64,000 nt of DNA from Clostridia bacterium (GCA_900767195.1 CAAFYG010000028.1:1-64000), one strand, 5' to 3'. Positions 32,314 through 41,744 are shown, counted from the first letter of the stretch. Numbers and translations: made by a program. Notes: a model not told the origin generated them from the letters alone.

Positions 32314-33267
32314 TCACTCGTATTCGTCGTTTTTGTAATTGTCGTTCACTCTTTTTTTATACACAGAAGGCGAAACGCCCACGTGCTTTTTGAATACTTT
32401 ACCGAAATACAGACAATCGTCGAAACCGACTTTTTCAGCCACCGCGCGTACGGATAACCCCTGCGACAATAAAGATTTCGCCTCGTTCAGTCTGATTTTC
32501 AGAACGTAGGCAAACGGCGTGATTCCCACCGCTTCTTTAAAAACTTTTCTGAAAAAATTAGGCGAAAGCCCCAGTTTCAACGCCTTTTTATCGATATCGA
32601 TTTCGCTTTGAAAATTTTCGAGCGCATATTCGATGAAATTATTGATCTGCGAGCCGTAAATGCCGCCGTTTTTTGTTTCCTGCGCGTTGAATAAAAAAGC
32701 AAAAATTTGAAGAAAGTAGCCTTTCAGCGTAATTCTTTCTTCCGTGCTTAACGGGGAAACCAGCATACGATGAGAAATTTCGTACATTTTCTGCAAAATT
32801 TCCACCACGATATTCACGTTTTGCACTTTCATCGTAACGGGATCAAGAAATACACCCGTATTTTCGTCTTTAATGGCGTATTTCGAATCGCGCGCCATTT
32901 TCGCTACCCCCTCGCGGCAATATTTCAGATACATATCATTCATATCCCACGCGGCACGCTCCGGTGAATAAAACAAATCGAAATTAAGCACGAAATACTT
33001 CGCCTTGTCACCGGGAATAATAAATTCTTTGTGCTGAACGAACGGAGGTATCAATATCGTTTCACCCACGCCGAGCGCCACCGTTTTATCTTTGTACGCA
33101 AAATTCAGTTTCCCTTCGGTAACAACGATCAGCGCGTGATCGTACAATTCGCGAAGCGGAACGCTGTGCGTTTCGCTTGTGTTATAAATTTTACTTACTC
33201 TGCGCACGAAAGGATTGATCGACAACAGATCGATCTTCCGAGCCATATAACTCTGCAAAATATTCAT
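32314..33267 (-). CDS. AraC-family transcriptional regulator of the GH operon
   Basis: A 317-residue regulator with an N-terminal cupin-like sensor (GVGETILIPPFVQHKEF near 70-85). The C-terminal DNA-binding part has two HTH units: KKALKLGLSPNFFRKVFKEA near 225, and VRAVAEKVGFDDCLYFGKVF then GVSPSVYKKR near 280-305. ACAGGTG precedes the ATG. It is followed on the same strand by GH43 and seven more carbohydrate genes, which it probably activates in response to a sugar. No clear promoter is seen between its start and the hairpin at 33326. Confidence 0.93.
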   Translation of the reverse strand: MNILQSYMARKIDLLSINPFVRRVSKIYNTSETHSVPLRELYDHALIVVTEGKLNFAYKDKTVALGVGETILIPPFVQHKEFIIPGDKAKYFVLNFDLFYSPERAAWDMNDMYLKYCREGVAKMARDSKYAIKDENTGVFLDPVTMKVQNVNIVVEILQKMYEISHRMLVSPLSTEERITLKGYFLQIFAFLFNAQETKNGGIYGSQINNFIEYALENFQSEIDIDKKALKLGLSPNFFRKVFKEAVGITPFAYVLKIRLNEAKSLLSQGLSVRAVAEKVGFDDCLYFGKVFKKHVGVSPSVYKKRVNDNYKNDEYE

Positions 33268-33325
33268 CGTTTTTCACCTGTGAAAGCTCTTGCGATTTTT
33301 TCAGGGGCAATCTTTTAAATGAAAT

Positions 33326-33379
33326 AAACGGGAAAAACAAAATTGTTTTTCGTTCGTTTCTTTTTTGTTTTTCCCGTTT
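33326..33379 (-). terminator. Long inverted repeat ending the 33-46 kb operon
   Basis: Bases 33326-33342 and 33363-33379 are perfectly complementary (17 bp) around a 20-base loop, 33 bases after the stop of the gene at 33412. The T-rich arm gives a terminator-like RNA although no separate T-run follows. It separates this operon from the AraC gene. Confidence 0.65.
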
Positions 33380-33411
33380 TTCACTTTGTTTATGCGCTTG
33401 AATCAGCCGAT

Positions 33412-35148
33412 TTATGCGAAATGAATATTTCTTACGTACGCCGCACCGTTTGCTATGCCGAAATACGTATTAAATGCGTCTTCCACAAGCAATTCCACTT
33501 TGTACCACTGATTCATAGTAAATGCCGAAACTACCTCGTCCGACATATTTTTTCTTACCATAAAATCGCCCGACGCCCCGTTATATCCGTTGGAATTCGT
33601 CCAGAAACCGCCGTTTCCTTTTCCTCCGAATACAAGCGCGGTATTAGTCTCGAAATACATTTCAAAGCAAATTTTGGTGTAGTTGCCCTTCAAATATTCG
33701 CTTTCGCCGTTTACAACATAAAGTCCCGCAAACGTGAATGTATTCGACCATTCGCCGCCGCCGTTCGTGGTGATTTTCACGGAATTTGCAAAATCTCCTT
33801 CCGTAATTGCCTGTAAAGCAACGGTGGAAGCTCTCGTTACCAGACCGCCGACGGAATCGGGGGCTTTTTCTTCGGGGTGAGTCGTATCGAAATGCAGATT
33901 TTTCAGATAATACGTTGCCGCGCCGCCATTCGCCACAATATTTACCGAAGAAGACCAATTCTGCACCCACATGCTTACCGTGTACCACGCGTTTTTACTT
34001 AAAGGCCGGCGAATCAAGCCTTGACCATACCTTGCATAAGAACGCAAATAATCGCCTTGTTTTCCATAATCGTCGCCATTATTGTTCTTCCATTCATAGT
34101 CGCCGTTCGTCCAAATATTGAGTTGCGACGTATTAAACAAGAACGCCGAGCAGGATTCTACGAACATATCGAACGAAACATAGGTGTAGCCGCAATCGAA
34201 GAATTTACCTCTTACCCCGTCGGTAAGAACGTCTTTAAACGCGTTGCCTTGTCCGTCGGCGGCGGCTTCTACTTTAATCACCTGTTCGCCGTCTTTTTCT
34301 ACCTGCGAAAGCGTTGCGCCGCTTGCTACAAACCCGAGCGGATCGGCGGTGATAGGCACGCTTACTTCGCAAGTAGCCGTATGATCGCCGAATTTCGCCG
34401 TGATCGTAGCTTTGCCGTAGTCTTTCGCGGTGATTACGCCGTCTTTATCCACAGAAACTATGCTATTGTTGCTGCTGCTCCATACCGCTTTATAATCAAC
34501 CGGATTCGTGGTAGCCGCAAGAGTTTTCGTTTCGTTCAATGCGGAAAGCGTTACTTTGCTTTCGCTGAGCGTTATGCCTTTCGCCACGGGTTTCAGATAG
34601 TTGATAAGCGCGTCGCCCGATTCGCCGTTGTTCAGCGCAGCCGAAGCCACGTACGCCGCCGAACGCGAAACTTCGTTCGAGGTGTACTGCGTGTAAATCG
34701 CCGTTTCTTTATTTATATCCGCTTGCGCGTACACCGTTACATAACCCTTTGCCGAAATTTCCGTAGCGTAATCTGTTTCGGGAATTTCGTAAATCACCAT
34801 TGTGTATTCGGTTTTCGCCTCGTCTTTCCACTGCTTAATGGGCGCGATCGTCTGCTTTTCGCCTACGGTGAGCACCGTGCCGAATTCGTAAACGTATTCT
34901 TCGGGCGAATACTTCTTTTCGAGCGAAGCGCGGAAATCGGAATCGACAGAAGTTGCAAACCGAAGCCCTACGGGATTTTCTTTACGGATCGACATACCGT
35001 CCGTCATCGCAAAATTGCCCGTGATTCCGGTTTCTGCATCGGCGGCGTCTGCCGTATATATTGCATGATTTGCAACGCCGATCGCGGCTACGAACGCCGC
35101 GGAAAGCACCATCCCTGCAATCAATCTGTTTTTCGTTAATTTTTTCAT
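33412..35148 (-). CDS. Secreted protein: G-L-R-F module, Ig-like domain, two sandwich modules
   Basis: A 578-residue protein with a signal peptide (MVLSAAFVAAIGVANHAIYTADA). Residues 40-185 form a module beginning NFAMTDGMSIRKENPVGLRF and ending with SRSAAYVASAAL, shared with the proteins at 57147 and 18157. Residues 185-270 are a bacterial Ig-like (Big_2) domain: ITLSESKVTLSALNETKTL and VSVDKDGVITAKDYGKATIT. Residues 270-578 match the last 310 residues of the neighbouring 1320-residue protein closely (for example SCSAFLFNTSQLNIWTN against SCSAFLFNTSKLNIWTN). It contains two sandwich modules ending YYLKNLHF and AAYVRNIHFA. The start overlaps the small peptide gene by four bases. Glycan binding is the likely role, by inference. 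Confidence 0.85.
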   Translation of the reverse strand: MKKLTKNRLIAGMVLSAAFVAAIGVANHAIYTADAADAETGITGNFAMTDGMSIRKENPVGLRFATSVDSDFRASLEKKYSPEEYVYEFGTVLTVGEKQTIAPIKQWKDEAKTEYTMVIYEIPETDYATEISAKGYVTVYAQADINKETAIYTQYTSNEVSRSAAYVASAALNNGESGDALINYLKPVAKGITLSESKVTLSALNETKTLAATTNPVDYKAVWSSSNNSIVSVDKDGVITAKDYGKATITAKFGDHTATCEVSVPITADPLGFVASGATLSQVEKDGEQVIKVEAAADGQGNAFKDVLTDGVRGKFFDCGYTYVSFDMFVESCSAFLFNTSQLNIWTNGDYEWKNNNGDDYGKQGDYLRSYARYGQGLIRRPLSKNAWYTVSMWVQNWSSSVNIVANGGAATYYLKNLHFDTTHPEEKAPDSVGGLVTRASTVALQAITEGDFANSVKITTNGGGEWSNTFTFAGLYVVNGESEYLKGNYTKICFEMYFETNTALVFGGKGNGGFWTNSNGYNGASGDFMVRKNMSDEVVSAFTMNQWYKVELLVEDAFNTYFGIANGAAYVRNIHFA

Positions 35149-35303
35149 TGTTCGAAGCCCCCCGTTAATGTGCCGAACTTAATGCCGTTGTCGCCGTCCG
35201 ATAAAGACTGCGTACTTGTGGCGATTACGTCTTTTACACCGAACTCGAAAGTTGCGAGTTTCGGGCTTTCATACCGTTTGCCTTCTTTTTTGTTTTCACA
35301 CAT
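35145..35303 (-). CDS. Small peptide of the Y-x2-P ... D-V-I-x-T-S family
   Basis: A 52-residue peptide without a signal sequence or membrane segment. The ATG at 35303 has AAAGGAG nine bases upstream. The core RYESPKLATFEFGVKDVIAT-S aligns with the peptides at 59306-59479 and 18005-18139. After the Thr-Ser the sequence is polar and Gly/Asp-rich, and ends TLTGGFEQ; the codons for Thr-Gly-Gly supply a G-rich stretch just before the next start. The stop overlaps the ATG of the secreted protein downstream by four bases (ATGA), so translation is coupled. A leader-like N-terminal core with a variable tail is reminiscent of precursor peptides, but no modifying enzyme is seen. Function unknown. Confidence 0.78.
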   Translation of the reverse strand: MCENKKEGKRYESPKLATFEFGVKDVIATSTQSLSDGDNGIKFGTLTGGFEQ

Positions 35304-35425
35304 ATCATTTTTCTCCTTTACATTTTTTTGTTTCGAAATTTTTGAGTTTAAGGGCTATTCTATCCGTATTCGCTCTTCATTTTCCTTTTCCCCTCCTGAA
35401 TTTTTATTGCTTTTCGGTTTATTTT

Positions 35426-38400
35426 TTATGCGAAATGCAGATTTCTCACATACGCCGCGCCGCCGTTTCCTATGCCGAAATAGGTGTTCGTTTCGTCGCC
35501 GCCCTTGATTTCCACAGTATACCACGCGCCGACGATTACCTTTGTCACCGATTCGCCCGAAGCGTTTTTCACTTCCATCCACGGCGAGAACGAGGGATTC
35601 GGGGCATGCCCGAACGAGCTCCACCAGCAGTTGCCGTCTTTGCCGCCGAATACAAGCGCGCTACCCGTTTCGAAATAGATTTCGAAGCAGACTTTCGTAT
35701 AATTGCCTTTGGTAAATTCGCTTTCGCCGTCTACTTTATACATCCCCGCGAAAGTTACGAGATTCGACCATTCGCCGCCGCCCGTAGCCGTGATTTTTAC
35801 GCTGTTTTCAAAATCGCCGGACGCAACTTTCGCCAGCGTGAGATCGGAAGATCTTTGCACCAGCCCTTCCACCGCGTCGGGCAGTTTTTCCTGCGGGAAC
35901 GACTTGCCGAAGCGAAGGTTTTTTAAATAATACGTTGCCGCGCCGCCGCTTGCGGATATGCTCGCTTCGACAGACCATTCGTACACACGCATACTCACCG
36001 TATACCATGCGCCTTTTTTCAAAGGTTCGCGGCGGCTATCCTGCGTGTACGAACGGAGATAATCGCCCTGCGAGCCGTATTCGTTGCCCGCGTTGTTTTT
36101 CCATTCGTAGCCGTCTGCGTTCGTCCAGATATTCAGCTTGGAAGTATTGAACAAAAACGCCGAACAGGATTCTACGTACATATCGAACGTAACAAATTCG
36201 TAGCCGCTTGCGAAAAAGTCGCCCGCGTTGCCGTCTTTATCGATTACGTCTTTAAAATACACGCCCGCGCCGTCTTTTGCCTCTATTTTTTTCACTTGCA
36301 CGCCGTCTTTCGTTGCGTCGGTAACCGTCGCGCTTCCCGCGATGAAGCCGAGAGGATCGGCTACGATCGGTTCGAAATCTTTCCATTCGTGCGGCAGATT
36401 CATCGTACTTGTACAGTTTTTCAGGTAAGCCGCGCTGCCGTTTGCACCGATCGTGCGGAACGATACGAATCGCCAGTCCGGAGAAGCAGGATAGTTGAGT
36501 TCCATCGAAGCGGTGTACCACTGCCCCGCGCGCACTCTGTTTACGGATTCGCCCTTGGCGTTGAAGAAATAAATTCTGTCCGTATGCGAGAACACGCTGC
36601 CGACTTTGATTCTCTGAGCGAACGAAGTGTCTTTCACGCTCGGCGAAGTGATCCACGAATTAAGCGCGATTTCAGATACGTCGCTTGTGAGATAGAAATC
36701 GAAATTGAGGAATTTTTTGCTTTGTTCGAAGAACGAGCCGTTTTTCACCGCGGCGAACGATACGCCGCTGAAATCGTTTTGCGCAAGGTTAAAATAGCGG
36801 TACGCGCCTTTGAATTCGCCCTCTTTGCGTACAAGCACCACGCTCGATTCATCGCCGGAAGCATTGATCCAGCCGGGCATGAATTCGGGTTCGGGGAGCT
36901 CTTCGCCGTATACGGGCTGTTTCGTAAGCGACAAATCTTTGAGATATGCGCTTGCCGCGCCGCCGTTTTCGCCGATCACCGCGAGAGTTACGTTTGCCGA
37001 AGCAGGCGAAGCCATATATTCCACGTAGAACGAGAGTATATACCATTTTCCCGTTTCGATTTCGTCGACTTCGTTGCCCTTTATATCGAAGATCAACAGG
37101 TTGCCGTCTTTTTCGTACGGCTCGCCCACGATCACCGTGCTTACGTTGTGAATCGTATAGCCCGAAATCTGTGCAAGCGAAGAAATTTCAAGCGTTTTCG
37201 CGCCGTCCGTCAGACAGAAAGAAAGCGTGATGAATTTGTTTTGTTCCGAGAAGAATGTGCCGGGCGTAGTGCCTCTTTGCACTTCGCCGAAAATCACTTT
37301 CCCTTCGCCGTTTTTGTTTTCGTACAGCGTACTGCCCTTGTATTCGCCCGAAACAACGTTGGAGAGTGCCGCGTTTTCATCGGCTGCCTCTATACCCGAC
37401 GGCGGGAAGTTTTCGTAAGCGCTCGGCAAAAAGTTGCCGTTTTTATAGTATCTTACGTTGTTTATATACGCCGCGTCGCCGTTGCCCGCAAACGCGAGTT
37501 CTATAGAAACGGGCGAATTAACGAGTTGCGAGGCATACAAGCAAGCTTTTTCGTAATTGATACTCACCGTCTGCCAGCAGTCGGATTCGATCGTGTATTG
37601 CAATTTGCCGCCTCGCACAACGTCTATCCAGTCGCATTTCGAAAAATCGCTTACGCCCACGGTGGCGAGGAATTTCTTTTCGCCGCTTAAAATCGAGAAA
37701 CGCACGCTGTTCGCGCGGGAAATATACAGATCGAACGTTAAATATTTGCCGCGTTCCGCAAGGCGCGTTAACGAATCGCCGCGGGAAGTGCCCAGCGAAG
37801 AAAGCGCCGCCAGCGTGTTTTTATCGTAGCCGCCCGCTCTGCCCGTGAATTTGTAACTGCCCGTAACTCCGCCGATTGTTTCTTCTTCCGCAGGCGCATA
37901 AACGGGCGTTTCGGATACCGACGTGGAATGAAATTCCGCGTTATCCGCCTGAATGTAGCCGTCTTTCGATTCGTACGAAAGCTTTTTATCTGCCATAAAC
38001 GTGCCGTCGTAGCGGTAGCAGATATTCGAAAAATAAATGTTCTGCTCGGCAATCTGCGGCGCGTAATAAATGCTCAGAGTCGCCGAAGGGTATTCGAGAA
38101 TCATCGCGTACAAATCAAGGCTGATCGTAAGCCACTTCTGTTCTTTCACGCGGTTGAACAGTTTGCCGTTTTCGTCGAGAATCTGCACCCACGAAGAATA
38201 AAAGAATTTATCGTACGGAATCGCGTAGTCTGTGCCGCCGTTCGTGAAGCCGAGCCGAAGCTCGCTTGCCGCGGGCAGGTAAATATCGAAAGTGAAATAC
38301 CTGTAACCGTTTCTGTACGATTCGATCAGGTTGCCCCCGATTTCGCCGTTTAAAATGCGACGCGGCCAGATGTCGTTCCAGCCCTCGGAAGAAAGCGCGA

Positions 38401-39388
38401 ATTTTTCGGTGTAGTAGTACGTAATGCCGGAAAGCGTGTCTTCGGGGCTTCTGCCGCCCACCGCGCCCGTATACGGCGCGTAAGTAATCGGTTGCGTGAC
38501 GTCGGCAATCGTGAATACTTCCGTTTTATAAGGAGGCAGTACGTTCACAACGAATTCCGCGCTCGCGTTTTCGGCGTTTTCGTTGTCCGCAAGCTCCGCG
38601 CGCACGGTAGCACTCCCCTCTTTCAGAGCGATCGCCTTGCCGTTTTCGATTTTGAAGCACGTTTCATCGCCATCGATCACGCGATAAGAAATTGCGGGGT
38701 TTTCAAGGAGCTCGCCGTTTACGCACGCTTCCGCTTCGATAACTGCCGAATTGATTTTCGCATTGTCGGTGAAGATCAGATTATATTCCCGCTTTTTCAT
38801 TTCGAGATAGGTGGCGGGCTTCACCGTAACGCTCGCCTCGCCTTTGATTGTGAGTCCTTTATACTGCGTTTGCAATAAAATCGTGGTTTCGCCCACCGCC
38901 GTACCCGTGATTTTCAGCCCGTCGGCTTTGATCAGCGCGGAATCTTCGGCGCTCACCGAATAAGTAAGCGAAAGCGAAGTAACGTCCGCCTGCTTGCCGT
39001 TGTAGATAATTTTCGGCGAAAGCTCTTTTTCGACGCCCACGTACGCCGTGAAATCGTTTTGCACGATTTTCGGCTTTCCCGCCGTGTCGTTCACCTTTTT
39101 CACGGTGATGATAATCGTTTTTTTCTTACCCTTACCCGTAATCGTTACGGGATCTTTGCTCGTTTTATGCGCGATGAGCTTTCCGTTTTCCGCAGTAACC
39201 GCGCTTTCGTCTGACGATGTCCATTCGTAATCGGAAAACGCGCCATCGGAAATCTGAATTTCCTGTTCTTCGTATCTTTGAAGCCAAACGTCGTAGCGTT
39301 CTTCCGGATCGGCGGCGCAAGCCGAAGCAACCGCGCCCACCGTTACCGCAAGAAAAACGCCCGCCAGAAACGCAATCGTCTTTTTCAT
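35426..39388 (-). CDS. Very large surface lipoprotein with Ig-like domains and about six sandwich modules
   Basis: A 1320-residue protein with a lipoprotein signal (VTVGAVASAC, Cys near residue 25). Residues 40-290 look like three Big_2-type Ig domains (for example FSDYEWTSSDESAVTAENGKL). From about residue 295 on come six modules of 150-190 residues. Each has a statement such as KFITLSFCLTDG or KFLNFDFYLTSDV (first sheet), a GKWY or GQWYTASMEL strand, and a last strand with Asn or Asp: IYFSNICYRYDG, AYINNVRYYKNG, AYLKDLSLT, AYLKNCTST, YYLKNLRFG and AAYVRNLHFA. These look like carbohydrate-binding jelly rolls. The last two modules are duplicated in the gene at 33412. AAGGAGG precedes the ATG. 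Confidence 0.87.
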   Translation of the reverse strand: MKKTIAFLAGVFLAVTVGAVASACAADPEERYDVWLQRYEEQEIQISDGAFSDYEWTSSDESAVTAENGKLIAHKTSKDPVTITGKGKKKTIIITVKKVNDTAGKPKIVQNDFTAYVGVEKELSPKIIYNGKQADVTSLSLTYSVSAEDSALIKADGLKITGTAVGETTILLQTQYKGLTIKGEASVTVKPATYLEMKKREYNLIFTDNAKINSAVIEAEACVNGELLENPAISYRVIDGDETCFKIENGKAIALKEGSATVRAELADNENAENASAEFVVNVLPPYKTEVFTIADVTQPITYAPYTGAVGGRSPEDTLSGITYYYTEKFALSSEGWNDIWPRRILNGEIGGNLIESYRNGYRYFTFDIYLPAASELRLGFTNGGTDYAIPYDKFFYSSWVQILDENGKLFNRVKEQKWLTISLDLYAMILEYPSATLSIYYAPQIAEQNIYFSNICYRYDGTFMADKKLSYESKDGYIQADNAEFHSTSVSETPVYAPAEEETIGGVTGSYKFTGRAGGYDKNTLAALSSLGTSRGDSLTRLAERGKYLTFDLYISRANSVRFSILSGEKKFLATVGVSDFSKCDWIDVVRGGKLQYTIESDCWQTVSINYEKACLYASQLVNSPVSIELAFAGNGDAAYINNVRYYKNGNFLPSAYENFPPSGIEAADENAALSNVVSGEYKGSTLYENKNGEGKVIFGEVQRGTTPGTFFSEQNKFITLSFCLTDGAKTLEISSLAQISGYTIHNVSTVIVGEPYEKDGNLLIFDIKGNEVDEIETGKWYILSFYVEYMASPASANVTLAVIGENGGAASAYLKDLSLTKQPVYGEELPEPEFMPGWINASGDESSVVLVRKEGEFKGAYRYFNLAQNDFSGVSFAAVKNGSFFEQSKKFLNFDFYLTSDVSEIALNSWITSPSVKDTSFAQRIKVGSVFSHTDRIYFFNAKGESVNRVRAGQWYTASMELNYPASPDWRFVSFRTIGANGSAAYLKNCTSTMNLPHEWKDFEPIVADPLGFIAGSATVTDATKDGVQVKKIEAKDGAGVYFKDVIDKDGNAGDFFASGYEFVTFDMYVESCSAFLFNTSKLNIWTNADGYEWKNNAGNEYGSQGDYLRSYTQDSRREPLKKGAWYTVSMRVYEWSVEASISASGGAATYYLKNLRFGKSFPQEKLPDAVEGLVQRSSDLTLAKVASGDFENSVKITATGGGEWSNLVTFAGMYKVDGESEFTKGNYTKVCFEIYFETGSALVFGGKDGNCWWSSFGHAPNPSFSPWMEVKNASGESVTKVIVGAWYTVEIKGGDETNTYFGIGNGGAAYVRNLHFA

Positions 39389-39401
39389 ACCCCTTTCCTC
39401 C

Positions 39402-41216
39402 TTATTTCGTTTTGCAGAACGCGCCGATGTAATTTTTTCCTTCCGTCGCGTTGCCCGCGTAATCTTTTTTCAGCATTTTCGCCAGCGGTTTGCCCGCGGT
39501 TAAGCAACGGGAATCCGAGCACAAAAACGCGTTCATACCGCTCAGTCCGTCCGCCGCCTGCACCGATTTCAAGCCCGTATCCGCTTCGAAGCAGTCTGTG
39601 CTTTCGCCCACGCGGTCGGAAAGGAAATTATCGGCGAAGTTATCGAAAATATTGTTCGTTACCACGGCGGTGGGGCAATACGCAAGGTCGAATATCGAAG
39701 AACGCTTGTTTCTCAGGCAGAACACGTTATTCGCGAACACCCAGTTTTTTCCCGTGCCGCTATCGCCCCACGCGTTACTGATTACAATGCCCTGATCGCC
39801 CGTTTCGCCCGGAATCACAATCACGTTGTTCGCAATCGTAAGATCGGAAGAAACGCCCTGAATATGGAACACGGTTTTTCCGTTATCGGCAAACACGTTG
39901 TTTCTGATTACGTTGTTTGTCCACGGAGAATGGCGCGTTTCGCTGATCGGCAAGCCGTCTTCGTCCGGCACGAACGAGCCGTCCTGATTGTATTTTATCT
40001 GCGAAGAGGAATGATTGCACAGCAGAATGCCGCCGCCCTCGTTGTGGTGGCTGTAATTGTACTGAAAAAGAATGTTCGAACAGCCTATGTCTATATCGTA
40101 GCCCTGCCCGTCGCCCGTTCCGGAAGGCAGATGCGTATACGAGGCTTCGTTATACTGAAAAACGATGTTTTTCGAAGAATGACACCAGATGCCCGCCGTA
40201 TACGTTCCGGGAAGCCCCAGATACGCCGCATGATACGATTTGTTTCCCTGAATAAAGCCGCCGTTGCCCGCAATCAGCACGATCGCGTCGCCGCCCGTAA
40301 ACGAAATATCGTTGTTTAAAATATTGAAATTTTTATGCGGATACCACCCGTTTTCGTCGTCGTAATAACGGTTGTTGCCCCAGTCGAGCCCCGGACGGCG
40401 AGCCCAGTCGGAATTGATGAAAATACCGCAACGGGAAACGCGCTCGATTTTGTTTTGTTCGATCCATACGTTTTCAAACCAGCTCGCTCCCGGGAACGTA
40501 CCCGTGCTCGCGGTGAAATAAATGCCCGAATTCTGATACACGTACCGCGACGCCGAGCATACGTCGGAAGCCACCACCGTTTCGTAAGGCACTTCGCCCG
40601 GGCGATGCCCCTCCGAAAGATCGTCCCACAAGAAATTTACGTCGTGAATATAATTGTTTCTGAGCACGATGTTTTTCGTTGCGCCCGCTTCGGAAGTGTA
40701 CACGTAAATGCCGCGGCGCGCGGTTCTCGACTGCGTTTCCAAGCCCTCCACGCGCACGTTGCTGCCCGAAATTTCCACGCAGTAGGGCTCGGCGGTAAAT
40801 TTCGCGTATTCGTTTTCTTCCGTCTGCCCGTACGCGCCTATCAGAAGCGGCGTTTCTTCCGCGGCGCGGAAAGAAACGATTCTCAGCTCTTCGCCGTACT
40901 CCGTGCCCGCCTTGAAAAGCACTTGCACGGGTTTCTCTTCTTCCACGCCTTTAATCAGCGCATTCGCCGCACTCACCGTGCGTTTCGGCGCGGTTTCGGA
41001 AAGCCCGTCGTTTTTATCGTCGCCGTTTTCCGAATCGAAATAATACGAGGTGTATTTTTGCGTATCGGAAATTTCTTCGTAAGCGGGTGCCTGCAAAGCG
41101 TCTTCGTATACCGTAACTTCGCCCGAAGGCTCGTTTGAATTTTCTTCGGAACATCCCGCCGCGAACGGCAACACGAAAGAAGCCGCCATCAACAAACCGA
41201 TCAATTTTTTACACAT
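39402..41216 (-). CDS. Right-handed beta-helix surface lipoprotein
   Basis: A 604-residue lipoprotein (signal LLMAASFVLPFAAGC). The N-terminal part has TSYYFDSENGDDKNDGLSET, the usual opening of secreted parallel beta-helix proteins. Beta-helix coils with Asn ladders follow: NIVLRNNYIHDV, VWIEQNKIERVS, NFNILNNDISFTGGDAIV, NIVFQYNEASYTH and NILFQYNYSHHNEGGG. The fold is typical of polysaccharide lyases and hydrolases; the conserved GYDIDIGCS region with two Asp could be an active site. It ends GKNYIGAFCKTK. The ATG at 41216 has AGAGAG nine bases upstream; the one at 41237 has no ribosome site. Close paralogue at 61099-63198, which holds the same place in its own operon. Confidence 0.86.
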   Translation of the reverse strand: MCKKLIGLLMAASFVLPFAAGCSEENSNEPSGEVTVYEDALQAPAYEEISDTQKYTSYYFDSENGDDKNDGLSETAPKRTVSAANALIKGVEEEKPVQVLFKAGTEYGEELRIVSFRAAEETPLLIGAYGQTEENEYAKFTAEPYCVEISGSNVRVEGLETQSRTARRGIYVYTSEAGATKNIVLRNNYIHDVNFLWDDLSEGHRPGEVPYETVVASDVCSASRYVYQNSGIYFTASTGTFPGASWFENVWIEQNKIERVSRCGIFINSDWARRPGLDWGNNRYYDDENGWYPHKNFNILNNDISFTGGDAIVLIAGNGGFIQGNKSYHAAYLGLPGTYTAGIWCHSSKNIVFQYNEASYTHLPSGTGDGQGYDIDIGCSNILFQYNYSHHNEGGGILLCNHSSSQIKYNQDGSFVPDEDGLPISETRHSPWTNNVIRNNVFADNGKTVFHIQGVSSDLTIANNVIVIPGETGDQGIVISNAWGDSGTGKNWVFANNVFCLRNKRSSIFDLAYCPTAVVTNNIFDNFADNFLSDRVGESTDCFEADTGLKSVQAADGLSGMNAFLCSDSRCLTAGKPLAKMLKKDYAGNATEGKNYIGAFCKTK

Positions 41217-41255
41217 ATCTTTTTCTCTCTTTACCATAGATTTTTTCGTAATTTA

Positions 41256-41744
41256 TCATTGCGCCGCTTGCGTCGCGTTTTTTTTCGCCGCTCCGCCTTT
41301 TTTGAAAAAGAACAAAAACGGAATCGGCAGAAGTAACGCGCATACAAGTTTTTCATAAGGGAATCCTGCTCCCGTCATATCGAGAATTCTCGCCGAGGAC
41401 GAAATTGTTCCCAGCCAATATACCAAAAGACAAGCCGCCACGGGCAACGCCATAATCTGTGCAAAATAGCCAGCCATTTCTTCGTTCAGCGCGCCTTTCG
41501 CCCAGATACAGCCGCATTGCGCCAGAAGCACCACCGCCGCGAAAATCATCACCGTTTTCGCCCATTTTTTTACGGGAACGATGGCGATATAAAAGCCCTG
41601 TGTAAACGAATCAACGTAAAACAGCGCGGCAAACGGAACAAGATAAATCAGATAATTTTTTGCCCCGTTTCTCTTTGCCGCCGCCGCAATTCCCGCGGAA
41701 TACAGTTCAAGCCAAGCGAAAAATATTATCCACCCGATCATCAT
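41256..41744 (-). CDS. Small five-helix membrane protein of the surface-glycan cassette
   Basis: A 162-residue membrane protein with five hydrophobic segments (about 3-23, 33-50, 64-84, 92-112 and 131-148) and a basic C-terminus. I do not recognise a named family. It aligns with the protein at 63208-63705 in the pattern YLVPFAALFYVD, IAIVPVKKWAKTVMI and a Leu-Pro-Val-Ala helix, and both sit between a solute-binding protein and a beta-helix lipoprotein. Its ATG overlaps the binding-protein stop by one base (TGATG), so expression is linked. A role in the assembly or gating of the importer is possible but only inferred. Confidence 0.75.
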   Translation of the reverse strand: MMIGWIIFFAWLELYSAGIAAAAKRNGAKNYLIYLVPFAALFYVDSFTQGFYIAIVPVKKWAKTVMIFAAVVLLAQCGCIWAKGALNEEMAGYFAQIMALPVAACLLVYWLGTISSSARILDMTGAGFPYEKLVCALLLPIPFLFFFKKGGAAKKNATQAAQ

